64,000 nucleotides of DNA from Zunongwangia pacifica (GCF_023499215.1 NZ_JAKHSK010000004.1:62001-126000); one strand, 5' to 3'. Counted from the first letter of the stretch, positions 36,566 to 45,579 are shown. Made by a program: numbers and translations. The notes: a model not told the origin generated them from the sequence alone.

Positions 36566-37771
36566 ATGATGAAACGAAGAAGTTTTGTAAAAAGGAGTAG
36601 TTTGGGAGCGCTGGGAGCTATGGCGACCATGTCGATACCTTCTTTAAATGCCTTGTCCTTTGCTAAAAATGATCAGATTAATATTGGAGTAATAGGGACA
36701 GGAAATCGAGGCACCGGCTTGATACCGGTAATCGATGAGATTCCTAATTTAAATTTGATCGCCTGCTGTGATATTTTACCCTTTCGTTTAGAGAAAGGTA
36801 TTTCACGCGCCTCCGGTACAATAAAAGGCTATTCCGATTATCGAAAAATGCTTGATAATAAAGATATCGATGCAGTTCTGGTAGCTACACCGTTTAGTAC
36901 ACATTCAGCTATTGAAATCGATGCCCTGGATGCTGGCAAACATATTTATGGAGAGAAGACTACGGCAAAAGGTTATCAGGGGATCAAAAAGCTTAATCAA
37001 AAGAAAAAAGAGAGTACACAGATCTTCCAAACGGGTCATCAGTACCATAGTTCTCGTTTATATACCCATGTGGTCGATTTGATCAAAAAAGGTAAAGTTG
37101 GCAATATCACCGCTTTTGAATGCCAATGGAACCGTCATGGAAACTGGCGCCGCCAGGTACCCGATCCAGATTTAGAACGATTGATTAACTGGCGGATGTA
37201 TCGCGAATATTCTGGTGGTCTGGTAGCCGAATTGTGTTCCCATCAAATCGATTTTGTCAATTGGGTACTGGAAGCTGTTCCAGAGCAGGTGATGGGCGTT
37301 GGTGGGATCGATTACTGGAAAGACGGCCGTGAGACCTACGATAATATCCATTTGATTTATAGTTATCCAAACGGAGTTAAAGCAAAGTTTACCTGTTTAA
37401 CTTCCAATGCACTGGACGATTATCAAATCAAGGTTTTAGGGGACAAGGGCACCATTATCCTGGATTATGAAAATGCCTGGTTTTATCCTGAAGGGGATTT
37501 TGATGATCGGAAACTGGGGGATGTCGATGGTGTCTCTGGAGCTACCATGCAATGGGTAAAAGGGAAAGGTATTCCAATTCAGATAGGACACACGCATTCT
37601 TCCAAACAGGCTTTAATGGATTTTTCGGAGAGTGTTTTGAATAATACACAGCCAAAATCTGATTTTGTAACAGGAGCAAAAGCAGCGGTAGCGGTACAAA
37701 TGGGACTGGATGCCATGTACAACAACGAGATCGTAACCTGGAGAGAAGACTTTAAAGATTTGTATTCATAG
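36566..37771 (+). CDS. Gfo/Idh/MocA family oxidoreductase, second, Tat-exported
   Basis: This 401-residue paralogue starts with KRRSFVKRSSLGALGAM, a Tat-type signal. The Rossmann part has INIGVIGTGNRGTGLIP and the EKTTAKGYQG variant of the usual Glu-Lys-Pro motif; the C-domain has NWRMYREYSGGLVAELCSHQIDFVNW with the conserved His. Two such enzymes beside a DUF1080 protein match the gene pattern of the 3-keto-glycoside pathway known from gut Bacteroides. The first two codons are both ATG; either may be used. A strong terminator follows. Confidence 0.92.
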   Translation: MMKRRSFVKRSSLGALGAMATMSIPSLNALSFAKNDQINIGVIGTGNRGTGLIPVIDEIPNLNLIACCDILPFRLEKGISRASGTIKGYSDYRKMLDNKDIDAVLVATPFSTHSAIEIDALDAGKHIYGEKTTAKGYQGIKKLNQKKKESTQIFQTGHQYHSSRLYTHVVDLIKKGKVGNITAFECQWNRHGNWRRQVPDPDLERLINWRMYREYSGGLVAELCSHQIDFVNWVLEAVPEQVMGVGGIDYWKDGRETYDNIHLIYSYPNGVKAKFTCLTSNALDDYQIKVLGDKGTIILDYENAWFYPEGDFDDRKLGDVDGVSGATMQWVKGKGIPIQIGHTHSSKQALMDFSESVLNNTQPKSDFVTGAKAAVAVQMGLDAMYNNEIVTWREDFKDLYS

Positions 37772-37902
37772 CTCCTCGTGCAATAGTGGTATGAAATTTA
37801 TTTTTAATTTAGAATTGCATAGCTGAAATTCTACTGTCACTTTGTAATTACGGCCTCAAGAGGACTTGTATCAGGAAGTGAATGGAAGCATTCAAAATAT
37901 AA

Positions 37903-37943
37903 AAAATCAGAAATTGAAATGGAAACTTTTGATTTCTGATTTT
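37903..37943. terminator. Terminator hairpin between the oxidoreductase and moeA genes
   Basis: AAAATCAGAAAT (37903-37914) pairs perfectly with ATTTCTGATTTT (37932-37943), with T runs on the plus strand and A runs upstream. It can serve both convergent genes. Confidence 0.75.
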
Positions 37944-37990
37944 TTACTCAAAAATTAAAAAAAGGATGATCAGATAATTTTTATTCACTA

Positions 37991-39178
37991 CTATAAAAAA
38001 CCAACAAACTCCACCATATCACCTTGTTTAAAATCTTTTTCTGGAGGAAGCACAATTATGCCATCGGCATTCGCCAGACTAATTAAATCACCAGAGCCAT
38101 TTTCGTTCAATAATTCCGCCTGAAATTGGCCATTTTGAACCTTTGTTTTTACCAGCAAAAACCTGGTGATATTTGGATTGTTAGCGATATCGGCTTTTAA
38201 AATAACTTCTGAAAGTGCGCTTTCCACTTCAAAAGATTTGTCAAGCCATTTTTTAAAATAGATATGAAAATTTACAAAAGTGGAATTGGGGTTGCCAGGA
38301 AAGGAAAACACCGTAACATTTTTCTCGTATTGCTTCCCAAACCACAAGGGTTTGCCGGGACGCTGCAAAACACGATGAAAGATTTTCTCTACTTTCAATT
38401 CTCCTAAAATTTCAGGCAAATAATCGAATTTTCCTTTAGAAACACCGCCACTTAGCAATAACACATCGTGATTATCAATCGCATTTTCTACCTGCCGTAA
38501 CATCACCTCTTTTTCATCTCGAATATGCAATAGCGTAGGGGTTATTTTTTCTTTCTCCAAAGCCGCAAATAAACTCAAGGTGTTAGAAGTTCTAATTTGA
38601 TGTGGTAAAGGAGTTTCGGCAACATCTACCAACTCATCTCCGGTAGAAATAATAGCAATTTTGGGCAATTTCTTCACCAAAACTTCTGCTTTACCAACCG
38701 TAGCCAAAACTCCGATTTCTTTAGCCGAAATTCGTTGATTTTTGGATAATATTTTTTCTCCCCTTTTGCGATCACTGCCTTTACGATGAATATTTATCTT
38801 AGCTTTTACTTCAGTTTGTAGTGTCGCAATTCCGTCTTCAATTTCAACATCTTCGTACATGATCACCGAATCACAATTTTTAGGTAACATGGCACCCGTC
38901 ATAATCTCAACACAATTTTCAGGATCATTTAAAAGTCCCTGCGGACTGCCGGCTGCGTAAACTGCTTCGATTTTAAAAGCGGTTTCACCATTTTCCAAGG
39001 CTTTTGAATTTACTGCAATTCCATCTTTGGTCACGCGATCAAAAGGCGGAAAATCACGATCGGCAAAAATATCTTCAGCCAGAATTCGGTTTACACTTTC
39101 TAACAAAGCGACTTTTTCTGTACCGAAATTGGTGATTGTTTCGAGGACTTTTTTTAAGGCTTCGGGGTGTGAGATCAT
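37991..39178 (-). CDS. moeA: Molybdopterin molybdenumtransferase MoeA
   Basis: This 395-residue cytoplasmic protein matches MoeA, which inserts molybdate into adenylated molybdopterin. Visible motifs: ILAEDIFADRDFPPFDRVTKDG near the N-terminus, EIMTGAMLPKNCDSVIMYEDVE, ISTGDELVD, the LLSGGVSKGKFDYLPEIL loop, and PGKPLWFG followed by FSFPGNPNSTFVNF. It is last in the minus-strand molybdenum cluster. A 105-bp palindromic repeat separates it from modC, so it may be transcribed independently. Confidence 0.97.
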   Translation of the reverse strand: MISHPEALKKVLETITNFGTEKVALLESVNRILAEDIFADRDFPPFDRVTKDGIAVNSKALENGETAFKIEAVYAAGSPQGLLNDPENCVEIMTGAMLPKNCDSVIMYEDVEIEDGIATLQTEVKAKINIHRKGSDRKRGEKILSKNQRISAKEIGVLATVGKAEVLVKKLPKIAIISTGDELVDVAETPLPHQIRTSNTLSLFAALEKEKITPTLLHIRDEKEVMLRQVENAIDNHDVLLLSGGVSKGKFDYLPEILGELKVEKIFHRVLQRPGKPLWFGKQYEKNVTVFSFPGNPNSTFVNFHIYFKKWLDKSFEVESALSEVILKADIANNPNITRFLLVKTKVQNGQFQAELLNENGSGDLISLANADGIIVLPPEKDFKQGDMVEFVGFL

Positions 39179-39219
39179 AAATTTTTATTTAGCAAATTTT
39201 AATTTTAACTGAAATTCAC

Positions 39220-39324
39220 GTCACCCTGAACTTGATTCAGGGTCTCATTTCAATAGTTTATTTTTCAATACAGTATGAGATTCCGGATCAAGCCTGCCTC
39301 GCCGGCTGGCAGGTCCGGAATGAC
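39220..39324. repeat. Palindromic dispersed repeat, copy 1 (left side of the mod/toxin block)
   Basis: This 105-bp element has two hairpins: CCCTGAA...TTCAGGG near its left end and a longer one from ATTCCGGA to TCCGGAAT on the right. Copies lie at 42021-42125 (same orientation) and 56006-56113 (inverted). It lies in the modC-moeA gap. The remaining bases there hold no gene. Confidence 0.8.
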
Positions 39325-39408
39325 AAAAACAACGAATTATTAAAAAGTACGGATAATCAGATTTCGTATTTTTTAAAAATGACTTTAGATTTCATTTTAT
39401 ATCAAATT

Positions 39409-40284
39409 TTATTCAATCTTAGTTACAATGGGGTTAAAAGCTTTTGAGGCAACAAGCACCTTATCGCCTTTTTGTATGTGTGCTATTTCATCTTTTGCAG
39501 AAACCGATTTAATCACATTATTACCAATCAAAATATGTAAAATCGAAACTACTTCTTCATCGATTTTTGCTAAAACTTCTCCGGTAAACTGAAATTTCCC
39601 ACTTAGTTTACTTTCGCTAAAGATCGAAATCGGGGTTCCGGTGCTGGTAATTTTACCATTTTCAAGAACCAAAACTTTATCGGCCATTTTAATAATTTCA
39701 GCGGGATCGTGGCTAACCAAAATTGTGGTCAGATTATAAGTTTTATGAAGCTTTAAAATATAGTCCTGAAGCTTTGTTCTCATACTATGATCGAGTGCGC
39801 TTAAAGGTTCGTCCAGCAACAAAAGTTTTGGTTTTCGCGCCAAAGCCCTGGCCAGCGCGACACGCTGTTGTTGGCCACCTGATAATTGCTGAATCTTTTG
39901 TTTACGAAGATTTCCTAACTCCATCAATTCGATTAATTCTTCTGCAGTTTTTTTATCTTTTTTCTTTGGAAGCGAGAAGTAAATGTTCTCTTCTACACTC
40001 ATATTGGGAAACAACGCGTAATCCTGAAAAACGAGTCCGATTTCCCGTTTTTGTATTGGTAGATCGATCTTTTTTTCAGCATCAAACCAAATATTCGATT
40101 CCTGTTTTATAAAACCATTTTCCGGAGTTAATAAACCCGATAGCATTCTTAAAATTGAGGTTTTCCCCGCACCAGAATTCCCATATAACACTACAAAATC
40201 GCCTTTTTGTAGTCGAAAATCAACAGCTAACATCATTTTTCCTTCCGCAGCAGAAAGTTCTTTTTTCAGTTTACACTCGATCAT
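39409..40284 (-). CDS. modC: Molybdate ABC transporter ATP-binding protein
   Basis: This 291-residue ATPase has Walker A GNSGAGKTS (about 36-44), Q-loop FQDYALFPNMSVEENI, signature LSGGQQQRVALARALA, Walker B LLLLDEPLSALD, and the H-loop VSHDPAEI. A C-terminal TOBE-like part (about 225-291) is where ModC binds molybdate to sense it. It overlaps modB by 4 bases. It energises import with ModA and ModB. Confidence 0.95.
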   Translation of the reverse strand: MIECKLKKELSAAEGKMMLAVDFRLQKGDFVVLYGNSGAGKTSILRMLSGLLTPENGFIKQESNIWFDAEKKIDLPIQKREIGLVFQDYALFPNMSVEENIYFSLPKKKDKKTAEELIELMELGNLRKQKIQQLSGGQQQRVALARALARKPKLLLLDEPLSALDHSMRTKLQDYILKLHKTYNLTTILVSHDPAEIIKMADKVLVLENGKITSTGTPISIFSESKLSGKFQFTGEVLAKIDEEVVSILHILIGNNVIKSVSAKDEIAHIQKGDKVLVASKAFNPIVTKIE

Positions 40285-40952
40285 TTTACAATTCGGTTTA
40301 GAGATTTATTATTGATCAGATAAACACAAAGTAAGATCGAGAAACTCAGCACAAAAAGAATAAAAGAAAGCGTATTGGCATTACCGTAATTTAGCGCTTC
40401 AACTTCTTGGTAAATAGCAATAGAAGCCACCCGGGTTTCGCCGGGTAAATTTCCGCCAATCATCAAAACCACTCCAAATTCGCCAATAGTATGCGCAAAA
40501 GAAAGCACAATACCCGTTAATAAAGCAGGTTTGATATTCGGGAGCAAGATTTTAAAAAATGTAGTAGTTTTCGATTTTCCTAAAGAATAGGCGGCTTCTT
40601 TTAAATGAACCGGCAGTGAGCTAAATCCGCTTTGAATGGGATGTACCATAAATGGCAAGCTGTAAATGACCGATGCAAGCACCAGGCCGCTAAACGAAAA
40701 CACTAACTGGAAACCGAAAAGATCTTCTAAAAGCTTACCCAGAAAACTTGATTGTCCAAACGCTATTAAGAGGTAAAATCCTAAAACGGTGGGCGGCAAA
40801 ATAAGCGGCATACTTACCAAAGTTTCCAAAACGGGTTTGGTTTTACTTTTTGTTGCCGAAAGCCAGTAAGCCAATGGCGTGCCGATCACAAAAAGCAAAA
40901 GCGTTGTGGTTAAAGCCAGTTTTAAGGTGAGCCAAAGGGATTCCCAGATCAT
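40281..40952 (-). CDS. modB: Molybdate ABC transporter permease
   Basis: This 223-residue membrane protein has about five to six helices and the ModB pattern: TPLAYWLSATKSK, LVSMPLILPPTVLGFYLL near the N-terminus and the cytoplasmic coupling helix EAAYSLGKSKTTTFFKILLP, followed by FAHTIGEFGVVLMIGGN. It overlaps both neighbours by 4 bases (modC, mop-like), so the three are translated as a unit. Confidence 0.95.
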   Translation of the reverse strand: MIWESLWLTLKLALTTTLLLFVIGTPLAYWLSATKSKTKPVLETLVSMPLILPPTVLGFYLLIAFGQSSFLGKLLEDLFGFQLVFSFSGLVLASVIYSLPFMVHPIQSGFSSLPVHLKEAAYSLGKSKTTTFFKILLPNIKPALLTGIVLSFAHTIGEFGVVLMIGGNLPGETRVASIAIYQEVEALNYGNANTLSFILFVLSFSILLCVYLINNKSLNRIVK

Positions 40953-41350
40953 TCAGAAAGCATAATTTCGTTCGCTTTCACTAAAATAAGAACCTCCTGG
41001 GATTCGGCGAAATTCATTTGTTGTAAAACAGTAGAACTGAGTAAACTTTTAATTTCACCTACAGCCGATTTTAGCACAATTTCGCTTAGAATTTTTCCCG
41101 GTTTGATTTCGATAATTTCAGCTTTTAACTGATTATGAATTGATATTTCGGGCGTCAAATTTTTTGAAATAATGACCTCAGTTTCTTTAAAAAGCAGATT
41201 GATTTTTCGCCCGGGTTTTAAATAAGAAGCAGTTTTCGGAGTTTCCACCAGAAAAACATTGAAAATAGAATTGTTTTCCATTTCGATACTGACTTCAGAG
41301 AGGTATTCTGAATTTTTAATATGTTTTATTTTTCCAGGGAGATTATTCAT
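40949..41350 (-). CDS. Di-TOBE (Mop-like) molybdate-binding protein
   Basis: This 133-residue protein consists of two TOBE-like beta-barrel repeats (about 1-66 and 67-133), as in small molybdate-binding Mop proteins; the second shows LKAEIIEIKPGKILSEIVLKSAVGE. Such proteins store molybdate/tungstate or regulate. It overlaps modB by 4 bases and the toxin gene by 8. Its first half is diverged, and assignment depends mainly on the second repeat and position. Confidence 0.8.
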   Translation of the reverse strand: MNNLPGKIKHIKNSEYLSEVSIEMENNSIFNVFLVETPKTASYLKPGRKINLLFKETEVIISKNLTPEISIHNQLKAEIIEIKPGKILSEIVLKSAVGEIKSLLSSTVLQQMNFAESQEVLILVKANEIMLSE

Positions 41351-41654
41351 TTTTGAGTGCAGCTAATAACTTTTTAGGATCCTGTCTATTATCCCAAAAT
41401 GCCATTATAATGAGTTTAGAATCTGTTACTTTATAAAATATACTTAAGTTTCCTAGAGAGGCTACGCGAATATTTTGAAAATTGGTATCGCGGAATAAAA
41501 AAGGGGTTTTGGCAATTTGATCGGTACGTTTGGTGACTAGCTTTAGCAGTTTTGTAGAGTATAAATTGGATTTATTTTTGTTAACCCAAAATTCTAAAAT
41601 CCCTACTAGTTGAATTTCGGCAGTTTTAGTCCAAATTATTTCTCTTTTAACCAT
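41343..41654 (-). CDS. RelE/ParE family toxin
   Basis: This 103-residue protein has the RelE/ParE fold pattern: basic N-terminus (VKREIIWTKTAEIQLVGILEFW), a central Arg-rich IAKTPFLFRDT, and C-terminal IFYKVTDSKLIIMAFWDNRQDPKKL. ParE-type toxins poison gyrase; RelE-type cut mRNA on the ribosome; this one cannot be assigned. It overlaps the antitoxin gene by 19 bases upstream and the mop-like gene by 8 downstream, an unusual place inside a molybdate transport operon. Confidence 0.87.
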   Translation of the reverse strand: MVKREIIWTKTAEIQLVGILEFWVNKNKSNLYSTKLLKLVTKRTDQIAKTPFLFRDTNFQNIRVASLGNLSIFYKVTDSKLIIMAFWDNRQDPKKLLAALKNE

Positions 41655-41878
41655 TCAAGATTACGTTTTACCATCTCATCTTGTGAAATTGTATCGCCAT
41701 TTTTAATGTCACTTTCACTCATTTTTAAAATTATTTCCTGCTCCTCTGAAATCTCAATGATTTCGGAATCCAAGTTTCTGGACGTAATTAATTGATCTAA
41801 TTCCATTAAAAGTTCTTTGTTTTTTACCAATAGGATTTTATCAATAAGTCCGTTTCTAATTTTATCTACTTCAGCCAT
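41636..41878 (-). CDS. Antitoxin partner of the RelE/ParE toxin
   Basis: This 80-residue acidic protein is chosen from ATG 41878 (a GTG one codon upstream also fits). Its C-terminal half, KMSESDIKNGDTISQDEM followed by VKRNLEWLKEK, matches the short antitoxins commonly preceding RelE/ParE toxins in Bacteroidota: IxMSexDIxxGxTIS, then an amphipathic helix binding the toxin. There is no obvious DNA-binding domain. Order (antitoxin first) and overlap fit a type II module. Confidence 0.82.
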   Translation of the reverse strand: MAEVDKIRNGLIDKILLVKNKELLMELDQLITSRNLDSEIIEISEEQEIILKMSESDIKNGDTISQDEMVKRNLEWLKEK

Positions 41879-42020
41879 CACAACCTATTTTATCAAATAT
41901 TTTAAATATAAACATTCCGTCTCATTATCTCATTATCAAATTGACACATTTTCAATTAATAAGCTTTCAGCTTTTAGCCGTCAGCATTCAGCAATTACAA
42001 ATTCTTAATACTTAATAACT

Positions 42021-42125
42021 GTCACCCTGAACTCGATTCAGGGTCTCATCACGATAGGTTGTTTTTTAATATTGTATGAGATTCCGGATCAAGCCCGCCT
42101 GCCGGACGGGCAGGTCCGGAATGAC
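42021..42125. repeat. Palindromic dispersed repeat, copy 2 (right side of the mod/toxin block)
   Basis: Same element and orientation as 39220-39324, again 105 bp, with GTCACCCTGAACTCGATTC at one end and GGTCCGGAATGAC at the other. It lies between the antitoxin gene and modA, so with copy 1 it brackets antitoxin, toxin, mop, modB and modC. The rest of this gap (41879-42176) holds no gene. Confidence 0.8.
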
Positions 42126-42176
42126 GAAAACAAAGAATTATGGATAATCCCTAATACCATTTTCAAATCATAAATT

Positions 42177-42947
42177 CTAACTCCAATATCCATACTTTTC
42201 TAAAATCTTTTTTGCTTTTGCTGAAAACAGAAATTCGTAAAATTTACGCGCATTTTTTATAGTTTCGGTCTGTTTAGATTTCAATAATAATGCTGCTTGT
42301 TGAATAGATGAGTATTGAGAAGGATCAATTTCGATCCATTTTCCTTCGTTTTTCATTTGCGGGGAAAGTACAACCGATTTTGCCGTAAACCCAATCTCTG
42401 CGGAACCAGAATGAATATAGCGATTCACCGCTGAAATACTTTCGCCAAAAATAAATTTAGACTCTAAATCGCCGAATTTCCCTGCTTTTTTTAAGAATTC
42501 TTCCGTAGCGCGACCATAAGGAGCGGTTTTAGGATTGGCGACCGCGATATGTGTTATGTTTTCTTCGGAAAGAATTTCTAATGAAGGTTTTATATTTTCT
42601 GAAGTTGTCCACAACACCAAAGTTCCGTTTGCGTATACTTTTGGTTTTTCTTCACCGAAACCTTCCTTAAAAAGTGTATTGGGGTATTTTAAATCTGCGG
42701 AAACAAAAACATCAAAAGGTGCTCCGGCTTTAATTTGTGCTGTCAATTTCCCAGATGAAGCCACTATTGTCTCGCATTTTATGCCGGTTTCCTGCTGAAA
42801 AGTTTCTGTTAATTCTTTCATCGCGAATTGCATATTTGCGGCCGTCGCAATTTTTATGGTTTCTGATTCTTTTTCAGATTTACAAGAAAAGAAACTGACT
42901 GCAAAACAGCATAAAAAAAGTAGTTTGAAATTAACGAATTTCGGCAT
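42177..42947 (-). CDS. modA: Molybdate ABC transporter substrate-binding lipoprotein
   Basis: This 256-residue lipoprotein (SFFSC, Cys22) matches ModA: IKIATAANMQFAMKELTETF, the ligand-contacting VASSGKLTAQI (Ser), GAPFDVFVSAD, then ANPKTAPYGRATEEFL and EIGFTAKSVV. It captures molybdate/tungstate in the periplasm for ModBC. It is separated from modBC by the toxin-antitoxin pair and a repeat, and is 4 bases after moeB. Confidence 0.95.
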   Translation of the reverse strand: MPKFVNFKLLFLCCFAVSFFSCKSEKESETIKIATAANMQFAMKELTETFQQETGIKCETIVASSGKLTAQIKAGAPFDVFVSADLKYPNTLFKEGFGEEKPKVYANGTLVLWTTSENIKPSLEILSEENITHIAVANPKTAPYGRATEEFLKKAGKFGDLESKFIFGESISAVNRYIHSGSAEIGFTAKSVVLSPQMKNEGKWIEIDPSQYSSIQQAALLLKSKQTETIKNARKFYEFLFSAKAKKILEKYGYWS

Positions 42948-42951
42948 TATC

Positions 42952-44049
42952 TTAAGAATGTTTTGTGCCTGGTGCCAATCTCGAAAGAGCGTTCATTCCA
43001 CCTTTTACATCGATAAAATTCCCGTGGATTTTTAAATCTTCCAATAAATTGATCGCTTTTAGACTTCGCACGCCCGATTGGCATAAAAAATATGTCGGTT
43101 TCTGAAGATCGATTTTGGCTGATTCTTGCTGAAGTTCACTTAGCGGAATATTTTTCCAGTCTTTTTGCTGTATTTCGGGTAAATTTTGTCGTTCTACTTC
43201 TTCGGGATTTCGAACATCGATAAGTTGAATATCTTCTGAATCCCATTTTTTAAGAAATGCCTCCGCATCTATCGATTTTACTTGGGTAGCGCAACTAAAC
43301 TCATACGATTCTTGCAGTTTTTTGATCTCAATATTCTGCGGATTTAAACCGAATTTTATTTTTTGCTGCGACTGGTGTAATCCGTCAAACAATAATAGTT
43401 TCCCAGATAAAGTTTCGCCAATTCCTGTGATTACTTTTACAGCTTCTAAAGCCTGTAAACTTCCAATAATTCCCGGGATTATGCCTAAAACACCATTTTC
43501 ATTACAATCGGGAATTTCTTCAGGATTTGGCATTTCAGGGAATAAACAGCGATAAGTTGGCCCTCCGTTAAAATTAAAAACGCTCACCTGACCTTCAAAA
43601 GCGTGTAATGCGCCATAAATCAAAGGTTTTTTAAGAATTACACAGGCATCATTTACCAAATACCGAGTCGGGAAATTATCGGAGGCATCCACAATCACAT
43701 CAAAATTGGCTATGATTTCCAAAGCATTTTCTGTAGAAATAAAAGTCGGGAAAGTTATAATCTCAATTTCGCTGTTTAACGCTTCAAGTTTCTGTTTCGC
43801 AACATCAACTTTGGGTTGGCCAAGATCATTTTCAGCATATAAAATCTGGCGCTGTAAATTGCTAATATCCACCACATCGTTATCAACGATACCGATAGTT
43901 CCAACGCCCATTCCACTTAAATATTGCAGCACCGGCACGCCAAGGCCACCTGCACCAATCACCAATACTCTAGCCTCAGCCAATTTCTTTTGCCCGGCTT
44001 CGCCAAATCCCTGTAATCGGGTTTGTCGTGTATATCGTTCAGGATTCAA
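42952..44049 (-). CDS. moeB: Molybdopterin-synthase adenylyltransferase MoeB with C-terminal rhodanese domain
   Basis: This 365-residue protein has a ThiF/MoeB adenylating domain (1-240) with RQTRLQGFGEAGQ, VLVIGAGGLGVPVLQYLSG and DNDVVDISNLQRQ, including the Arg for adenylation. A rhodanese domain (about 260-365) has VRNPEEVERQ and YFLCQSGVRS, whose Cys can carry persulfide. The fusion can both adenylate and sulfurate MoaD, as human MOCS3 does. The ThiF zinc Cys pairs are reduced (CNENG and similar). It overlaps mobA by 11 bases. Confidence 0.94.
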   Translation of the reverse strand: MNPERYTRQTRLQGFGEAGQKKLAEARVLVIGAGGLGVPVLQYLSGMGVGTIGIVDNDVVDISNLQRQILYAENDLGQPKVDVAKQKLEALNSEIEIITFPTFISTENALEIIANFDVIVDASDNFPTRYLVNDACVILKKPLIYGALHAFEGQVSVFNFNGGPTYRCLFPEMPNPEEIPDCNENGVLGIIPGIIGSLQALEAVKVITGIGETLSGKLLLFDGLHQSQQKIKFGLNPQNIEIKKLQESYEFSCATQVKSIDAEAFLKKWDSEDIQLIDVRNPEEVERQNLPEIQQKDWKNIPLSELQQESAKIDLQKPTYFLCQSGVRSLKAINLLEDLKIHGNFIDVKGGMNALSRLAPGTKHS

Positions 44050-44635
44050 CTTTTTGTAGTTTTTTTAAGGCCAGTTCGTACTCTTCTTTATTGTTAGCGT
44101 TGATTAGAATATCATCGCTGGAAGGAAAAATCAACTCGGTATCTGAGTTGATCAAAAATTTACGCGGACAGGTATTCGTGCCGCTTTCCAGATATTCGAT
44201 CGCTTTTGGAAAAGAAATTGCTTCCCAAATCGAGAACATTGGCTCTGGTAATCCCGATTTATGCGTGGCGTAAGCCGTCGCTATTTTTTCAGGATTTCGC
44301 TGATCGATTAATTGCTGAATCGAATTTTTATCAATCAACGGTAAATCGGTCGCAACCACTAACCAGGCTACTTCAGGAAATTCCTGATGCGCACTGATCA
44401 TCCCGTTTAGCGGACCTCGATATTGGTCTTTATCGGTGATTGTTTTTAAGTTATCAGGTAAATTTTGCTGTTGCTCACTTCGCACGCTTAGGTAAACATC
44501 ATCGCAAAATTCTTCTAAAAGTTCGTATAAATACTCGCGATGTGCTTTGCCATGATAAGCAAGCTCACCTTTATCGGTGCCCATTCGGGTGCTTTTTCCA
44601 CCCGCAAGTACGAGTCCGTTTATTTTAGTTTTCAT
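44039..44635 (-). CDS. mobA: Molybdenum cofactor guanylyltransferase
   Basis: This 198-residue nucleotidyltransferase begins LVLAGGKSTRMGTDKGELAYHG, the MobA GTP loop with the Lys, then TDKDQYRGPLNGMISAHQ and VVATDLPLID (metal-binding Asp). It attaches GMP to molybdopterin to make bis-MGD cofactors of the DMSO-reductase family. It is separated from moaC by a 944-bp repeat-filled gap. The cluster also encodes a MocA-like enzyme, so two nucleotide forms may be made. Confidence 0.92.
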   Translation of the reverse strand: MKTKINGLVLAGGKSTRMGTDKGELAYHGKAHREYLYELLEEFCDDVYLSVRSEQQQNLPDNLKTITDKDQYRGPLNGMISAHQEFPEVAWLVVATDLPLIDKNSIQQLIDQRNPEKIATAYATHKSGLPEPMFSIWEAISFPKAIEYLESGTNTCPRKFLINSDTELIFPSSDDILINANNKEEYELALKKLQKVES

Positions 44636-45579
44636 TGTTTTTGTGTTAGCTATTAGCTTTCAGCCTTCAGCACATTCAAAATTCAAAATCATCCAATATC
44701 ACATTTTCAAATTATCTTTCTTTCCTCGTTTGAACGAAATTTCTCCACTTTGCCTACCGCTGAGACAGGGTTGAGGATTACTCAAATTAAATTGAGTAGA
44801 TAAAAATTTTGGTGTCATCTCGACTGAAGCGGAGAGATCTCTTTTTGGAAAGTTTGTTCTGGATGAGATTTCTCCATTCCGTTTCACTCCAGTCGAAATG
44901 ACAAAGCACGGTTTTACTTCTTTCCCTTCTTCTATTGAAATGTAATCATTATTTCACGTAAATCTACCCATCACACAAATAAGATAACTCGATTTTATTG
45001 GTTTTTATCTCCTGTCTCTTGTTTTCAAATTCAAGACTATCTTAGTCTATTTTCTCTCTTCCAACTTCAATTCCTAGTCTGGCCTCAATTCAATTGCTCC
45101 TGCTTCGCAATCACTCCGCCACCGCTAAAGGTAGTGTTCAAGGTTGAAAAGTTTAAAGTTGTGTTTTCTTATTTCGCTAATGGTCTTTTCACTATTTTTT
45201 GGCTTCATCCTGAACTTGTTCTTGATAGCTATCGGGACAGGATCTCATCAAGTCATTAGGAATTAATATGTCTTCAAAATATATACAGTTTCGATTACAT
45301 TCTTTTTTCCATTGATGAAAAAAGAATCAAAAAAATCTAGACTCATCTTTATCTTCTTGAAAAACTACTGAAAAATTTTGTCGTGCATTCTGCAATCGCT
45401 TCGCTAGGAAGAACTCCGCTTCCACCCGCTGGATTTTTTCTTGTTTTTACTACGAAGATAAAAAGTAGGTCTTGAGCATATTTAAAATTCCACATTCAAA
45501 ATTAAAAATCATCCAATATCACATTTTTAAATCATCGTATTTTCAAATTGACACATCAACACATTAGCAAATCAACATA
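44636..45579. repeat. Long non-coding spacer with degenerate dispersed repeats (mobA-moaC)
   Basis: I find no convincing gene in these 944 bases. They hold decayed repeat pieces: 44741-45030 resembles 49650-49930 (shared TTGAGTAGATAAAAATTT, GAAATGTAATCATTATT and TTATCTCCTGT), CGACTGAAGC/CTCCAGTCGAAATGAC arms, and near 45090-45240 a diverged version of the 57976-58190 element, with GATAGCTATCGGGACAGGAT. The similarity over several blocks shows duplication of a multi-part spacer. Confidence 0.7.

Noticed and set aside
44636-45579. Possible hidden genes in the long mobA-moaC gap
   Set aside because: Open frames there are short, lack motifs, and the DNA matches repeat pieces elsewhere in the window.
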